A stretch of 25,124 nucleotides of DNA, taken from assembly GCA_049324235.1 (NCBI GenBank), contig JBMOLJ010000001.1:1-25124 (forward strand), read 5' to 3'. The position numbers were made by a program, and so were the translations under genes. The notes beneath the pieces were generated by a model. The model was not told the DNA's origin, ran no database searches, and was given only the letters and a program-made list of their open reading frames with translations. Of the stretch, positions 21,773-25,124 are shown one piece after another. Within the stretch, counting starts at the first letter, position 1; each line of letters opens with the position of its first letter. Source of the DNA: UBA1431 sp049324235. GTDB taxonomy: Bacteria > Bacillota > Clostridia > Christensenellales > UBA1431.

Positions 21773-22387
21773 ATGATGCGTATCCTGTCACAGGGCTTGT
21801 TCCTTGCAACGTTCATCGCGCTTGCTGTAACCGGTAAAACCCAGCTTTGGATGGTGTTGTTCCTGCTGGGCGTAATCGTTTCCATGCTGTGGAGCCGGCT
21901 CTACTGCGGATGGGCCTGCCCCATGCACACGGTGATGCGCGGCATCACCTGGGGGAAAAGAAAGCTGCGCGTGAAAGGCATGCGTACACCGGCATTCGTC
22001 AGGAAACCGGCCGTACGGGTCGCGTTTGTGGTCATATTCATTGCGGCGTTCGCTTTTGTCATGGTATCGGGCAGGCAGATACCGGCGCTGCCCATCCTTC
22101 TGGGATTGTCGGCCGTTATTGCGCTGCTGTGGAATGAGAGCATGTGGCACCGTTGCCTGTGCCCTCAGGGAGCCATATTGAGCATCACGGGCAGGACAGG
22201 CAAAAAAGGCCTGTCCGTGGGCGAAAGCTGCATCGGCTGCGGCGTGTGCGCACAAACGTGCCCCGCCGAAGCAATCATGAAAAAAGGGGCTTATACGATT
22301 CAAAGGCATGAATGCATCCAATGCGGACAATGTGAAGCGGTCTGCAAGGTGGAAGCAATTGAAAAGGGAGGGAAAGACCATGATTGA
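21773..22387 (+). CDS. Membrane-bound 4Fe-4S protein, NapH/NosR-like
   Basis: A 204-residue protein with about four membrane helices (roughly 5-20, 25-45, 80-100, 105-122). Two Cys motifs lie at membrane ends, YCGWACPMHTVMR and HRCLCPQGAI, as in NapH/NosR/RdxA-type ferredoxins. The C-terminal cytoplasmic domain has two 4Fe-4S motifs: CIGCGVCAQTCP and CIQCGQCEAVC. The ATG at 21773 has AGGAG 8 nt upstream. A GTG at 21764 overlapping the previous stop is an alternative. It follows the ferredoxin gene directly and its end overlaps the cupin gene by 8 nt. It may link membrane electron flow to the soluble ferredoxin and Hcp; this is inference from context. Confidence 0.87.
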   Translation: MMRILSQGLFLATFIALAVTGKTQLWMVLFLLGVIVSMLWSRLYCGWACPMHTVMRGITWGKRKLRVKGMRTPAFVRKPAVRVAFVVIFIAAFAFVMVSGRQIPALPILLGLSAVIALLWNESMWHRCLCPQGAILSITGRTGKKGLSVGESCIGCGVCAQTCPAEAIMKKGAYTIQRHECIQCGQCEAVCKVEAIEKGGKDHD

Positions 22388-22706
22388 AAAGAGCTACCCG
22401 TATACGCAGATGAAGGAAAAGGTGATTGAGAAAATCGTAGATCTGGACAACGTCGCAATCAACCATATGGTGCTGCTGAAGGGCGAGCGGCTCCCGCAGC
22501 ACTATTCCAACTCGAACGTCTATATGATTGTTGTTACAGGAACCGTGACGCTCGGTCTTGATGCGCAGGAAGCCCACAGCTATGCGGCGGGCAACATCGT
22601 GGAGATACCAATCAATACGAAGATGGACGTAGTGAACGAGAACGACGAAATACTGGAATTCTTTGTTGTAAAGGCGCCGGGCCCCCGGTCGCTGGGCAGC
22701 AAATAG
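22380..22706 (+). CDS. Small cupin-domain protein of the hcp operon
   Basis: A 108-residue protein starting at the ATG at 22380, which overlaps the previous gene by 8 nt and has AGGGAGGG upstream. It is a single cupin barrel: ERLPQHYSNSNVYMIVVTG is the first cupin motif and AGNIVEIPINTKMDVVNENDE the second. Of the usual metal ligands H41 is kept, but the second His of the H-x-H pair is Ser43 and the second-motif His is absent, so metal binding is doubtful. It lies between the membrane ferredoxin and hcp genes in one operon. Its role is unknown; a chaperone or sensor for the Hcp system is a guess. Confidence 0.82.
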   Translation: MIEKSYPYTQMKEKVIEKIVDLDNVAINHMVLLKGERLPQHYSNSNVYMIVVTGTVTLGLDAQEAHSYAAGNIVEIPINTKMDVVNENDEILEFFVVKAPGPRSLGSK

Positions 22707-22729
22707 ATAAAGCAAAGGAGATGAAAAGA

Positions 22730-24295
22730 ATGAACAACATGTTTTGTTTTCAATGTGAACAGACGGCAAAGGGAACGGGATGCACGAGCGCGGGCGTTTG
22801 CGGCAAGGATGCGGTGACGGCCAAAGCGCAGGATGAACTCACCTGCGCGCTGATCGACCTGGCGACGGCGGCAGACGGCGGGAAAACGGATAAAGACGCC
22901 GGAGAACTGATGATGCAGGGCCTGTTTACTACCGTCACCAACGTGAATTTTGACACGGAAAAAATCAATATTCTCAAAAACAGGGTATTGGAAAAAGCAC
23001 AAAAGCTGGGCGGGACCGAAACGTGCACGCCGGAAGCGCTCTGGGCGGGGGACCAGGATACGGTTTCCCTCCGTTGGACGCTTTTGCTGGGGCTTCGCGG
23101 CATGGCCGCGTACGCGTGGCACGCGCATGTGCTCGGCGAGGACGATGACGAGGTCACCGGATGGCTCTTTAAGGGCATGGCGGCGCTTATAAAGGAACAT
23201 ACTGCGGCTGAGTGGCTCGACCTTTTGATGGAATTCGGCATGGTGAACCTTCGGTGCATGGAGCTTCTGGATAAGGCGAATACTTCCGCGTACGGGCATC
23301 CGGTCCCGGCTGTCGTCCCGCTCACGGTCGAAAAGGGTCCGTTTATAGTCATCACCGGACACGATTTGCTTGACCTGAAACAGCTGCTTGAGCAGACGGA
23401 GGGCAAGGGAATCAATATCTATACGCACGGCGAGATGCTGCCCGCGCACGGCTACCCCGAACTGAAGAAGTATCCGCACCTCAAGGGCAATTTCGGTACA
23501 GCCTGGCAGAACCAGAAGAAGGAGTTCAAGGACGTCCCCGCGGCCTTCCTGTTCACGACCAATTGCCTGATGCCGCCCCTGGATTCGTACAAGGGCAATA
23601 TATTCACGACATCGGTCGTTGAATTCCCGGGCGTTGTGCACATCCCCGAAAACGAAAACGGAGAGAAGGACTTCACGCCGGTGATCGAAAAGGCGCTGGA
23701 GCTCGGCGGATACGCCGAAGACAGGGAGTTTACGGGCATCAACGGCGGCAAGCAGGTCATGACCGGCTTTGCGCGCGGCACTGTGCTGGGCGTTGCGGAC
23801 AAGGTGATCGACGCCGTGAAGGCGGGCGCGATACGGCACTTCTTCCTGGTGGGCGGCTGCGACGGCGCGAAGACCGGGCGCAACTACTACACCGAATTCG
23901 TTAAACAGACGCCCGCCGATACGGTCGTACTTACGCTGGCCTGCGGCAAGTACCGCTTCAACGACCTGGATATCGGCACCATCGGCGGCCTGCCGCGGCT
24001 GATGGACATGGGCCAGTGCAACGACGCGTACTCGGCTATCAAGGTTGCGGTGGCGCTCGCGGAGGCCTTCGGCTGCGGCGTGAACGATCTGCCGCTGACA
24101 CTGGTGCTGTCCTGGTATGAGCAAAAGGCGGTCTGCATCCTGCTGACACTGCTCGCGCTGGGCATAAAGAACATATACATCGGGCCGTCGCTTCCCGCGT
24201 TCCTGTCTTCGAATGTCCTAAACATTCTGGTGGATAAGTTCGCGCTTACGCCGATCAGCACGCCCGAGCAGGATATGAAGGCGATCTTGGGATAA
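22730..24295 (+). CDS. hcp: Hydroxylamine reductase / hybrid cluster protein
   Basis: A 521-residue protein. The ATG at 22730 is chosen because AAGGAG lies 9 nt upstream; another ATG at 22721 touches that site. The N-terminal cluster motif is C6-x2-C9-x8-C18-x5-C24 (FCFQCEQTAKGTGC), as in strict-anaerobe class Hcp for a [4Fe-4S] cluster. Ligands of the hybrid 4Fe-2S-2O cluster are all visible: GHD, HGEM, TNCL, GGCDGAK, ACGKYRFN, GQCND and SWYEQKA. Known members reduce hydroxylamine or nitric oxide and protect against nitrosative stress. It is the last gene of the Crp/Fnr-linked operon with ferredoxin, membrane ferredoxin and cupin, and a strong terminator follows. Confidence 0.97.
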   Translation: MNNMFCFQCEQTAKGTGCTSAGVCGKDAVTAKAQDELTCALIDLATAADGGKTDKDAGELMMQGLFTTVTNVNFDTEKINILKNRVLEKAQKLGGTETCTPEALWAGDQDTVSLRWTLLLGLRGMAAYAWHAHVLGEDDDEVTGWLFKGMAALIKEHTAAEWLDLLMEFGMVNLRCMELLDKANTSAYGHPVPAVVPLTVEKGPFIVITGHDLLDLKQLLEQTEGKGINIYTHGEMLPAHGYPELKKYPHLKGNFGTAWQNQKKEFKDVPAAFLFTTNCLMPPLDSYKGNIFTTSVVEFPGVVHIPENENGEKDFTPVIEKALELGGYAEDREFTGINGGKQVMTGFARGTVLGVADKVIDAVKAGAIRHFFLVGGCDGAKTGRNYYTEFVKQTPADTVVLTLACGKYRFNDLDIGTIGGLPRLMDMGQCNDAYSAIKVAVALAEAFGCGVNDLPLTLVLSWYEQKAVCILLTLLALGIKNIYIGPSLPAFLSSNVLNILVDKFALTPISTPEQDMKAILG

Positions 24296-24306
24296 TCTGT
24301 AAATCA

Positions 24307-24345
24307 GCAAAAGACCTCCGCTTTCGCGGGGGTCTTTTGCTTGTT
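24307..24345 (+). terminator. Terminator of the hcp operon
   Basis: A 15-bp stem (GCAAAAGACCTCCGC with GCGGGGGTCTTTTGC, one G-U) and a TTTC loop. The T-rich 3' side TCTTTTGCTTGTT ends the plus transcript, and the A-rich 5' side could act on the convergent purL transcript. Confidence 0.9.
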
Positions 24346-24370
24346 GCCAAGCTCTTTTCAAACGATAGTG

Positions 24371-25124
24371 TTATCTGAAATAGGCAACGCCGCTTTCAAA
24401 GAGCTTCTGGTCTTTTTCGCCGGGGATGTTCTTGAACAGGCCTTCGTGATAACGCTCGCTGTGGGCCATCTTTCCCAGCACACGCCCGTCGGCGCTGGTG
24501 ATGCCCTCGATGGCGTACATCGAGCCGTTCGGGTTATGGGCTGTGTCCATGCTGGGCTGGCCGAAGGCGTCGACGTACTGCGTAGCCACCTGCCCGCGCG
24601 CAAACAACTCCTTGATCTCATCTTCGGCCGCGACGAACCGCCCTTCGCCGTGGGAAACGGCGATGGTATGCTCGTCCCCAGCCTGTACATGCTGGAACCA
24701 GGGCGAGAGCGTGCTGGTGATGCGGGTGTTGACCAGCCTGCTCATATGCCGGCCTATTGTGTTGAACGTGAGCGTCGGGCTGTCGTGGCGCATGTCCCTG
24801 ATTTCGCCGTAAGGGACCAGCCCGACCTTGATGAACGCCTGGAATCCGTTGCAAATGCCCAGCGCCAAGCCCTCACGCACCTGCAGCAGGCGCATGACCG
24901 CGTCCAGAACGCGCGGGTTTTTGAGCGTGGTGGCGATGAATTTCCCGCTGCCGTCCGGCTCGTCGCCGCCGCTGAATCCGCCGGGGACCATCAAAATTTG
25001 TGCGTTGTCCAGCGCTTTGGTCAGCGCGATAATGCTCTCCTCGATGTCATTGGGCGTAAGGTTGCGTATGATTACCGTTTCGGCCACCGCCCCCGCCCCC
25101 GCGAACGCGCGCGCCGAATCCTAT
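24371..25124 (-). CDS. purL: Phosphoribosylformylglycinamidine synthase, C-terminal glutaminase part; in-frame TAG at the window edge
   Basis: The last roughly 250 residues of the large single-chain PurL of clostridial type, which makes FGAM in purine synthesis. The class I glutaminase triad is visible: nucleophile Cys in LGICNGFQA, with His and Glu in the C-terminal MAHSERYHEG. Other family segments are MVPGGFSGGDEPDGSGKFIA, SPTLTFNTIGRH and VSHGEGRF. Family members read ...CEYDSARAF before ETVIIRNLTP. Here the codons for DSARAF (25103-25120) are present, but the codon in the Tyr place is TAG (25121-25123). A GTG at 25087 is not a sensible start, since it would cut off the first strand and the loop of the domain. 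The gene should continue to the right of the window; whether it is broken depends on that TAG being real. Confidence 0.8.

Noticed and set aside
22580..24124. A 514-codon open frame antisense to hcp and the cupin gene
   Set aside because: It mirrors GC-rich third positions of hcp, which has every expected ligand and a good start; the antisense product has low-complexity Arg/His/Val-rich character and no family features.
25085..25087. GTG as start of a stand-alone glutaminase (PurQ-like) gene
   Set aside because: It would remove conserved residues DSARAF and the first strand of the domain; the G-rich sequence before it is codon-driven, not a spaced ribosome binding site.
25121..25123. TAG read as a sense codon in this organism
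   Set aside because: TAG ends at least two well-formed genes in the window (redox gene at 16925 and cupin at 22706), so general recoding is unlikely.

Overview
The window reads as a chromosomal segment of an anaerobic, moderately GC-rich Gram-positive bacterium, most likely of class Clostridia. The signs are a clostridial-style single-chain PurL C-terminus, a c-di-GMP-I riboswitch, a hybrid-cluster (Hcp) operon with ferredoxin partners, a phosphoketolase, a GerMN-type lipoprotein, several lipoproteins with Gram-positive ribosome binding sites, and many intrinsic terminators. A Christensenellales-like origin would fit but cannot be shown from the sequence. No tRNA, rRNA, CRISPR array, phage gene or transposase was found. 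The region is ordinary chromosome with interesting regulation.

Layout. 1-1972 (minus): the start of an amidohydrolase running off the left edge, then a probable apgM-dtxR operon (cofactor-independent phosphoglycerate mutase type plus a DtxR/MntR metal regulator) with its own promoter and terminator. 2123-6990 (minus): a marR-ABC-ABC operon encoding a heterodimeric exporter, with promoter, candidate operator and terminator. 7243-8814 (minus): a secreted three-repeat fibronectin-III protein behind a c-di-GMP-I riboswitch and an overlapping terminator. 9038-12745 (plus): phosphoketolase, then a GerMN lipoprotein. 12760-15236 (minus): a LysM protein without a signal peptide, then a CGGC-protein/M14-carboxypeptidase pair. 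15323-16925 (plus): a thioesterase and a Cys-rich redox protein whose N-terminal half resembles the helical C-terminal domain of mannitol-1-phosphate dehydrogenase.

16929-20193 (minus): a zinc-type uptake operon, znuA-znuC-znuB followed by a Fur/Zur-family regulator. A strong sigma-A promoter is overlaid by a dyad. Two copies of a hairpin-forming dispersed repeat sit in this one operon. 20282-24345: a Crp/Fnr regulator (minus) diverges from a ferredoxin / membrane ferredoxin / cupin / hcp operon (plus). The shared 94-bp intergenic region holds one palindrome centred 41.5 bp from the predicted hcp-operon start, the textbook place for activation. 24371-25124 (minus): the glutaminase end of PurL, with an in-frame TAG at the right edge.

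How the parts fit. Metal homeostasis recurs (DtxR-type and Fur-type regulators, Znu transporter). So does redox or nitrosative stress defence (Hcp module, Cys-rich redox protein, CGGC protein). The envelope is served by the exporter, the c-di-GMP-controlled surface protein, LysM, M14 and GerMN proteins. The most notable signals are the ON-type c-di-GMP-I switch, the dual-purpose Crp/Fnr operator, the unusual domain fusion at 15840-16925, and the interrupted purL frame.
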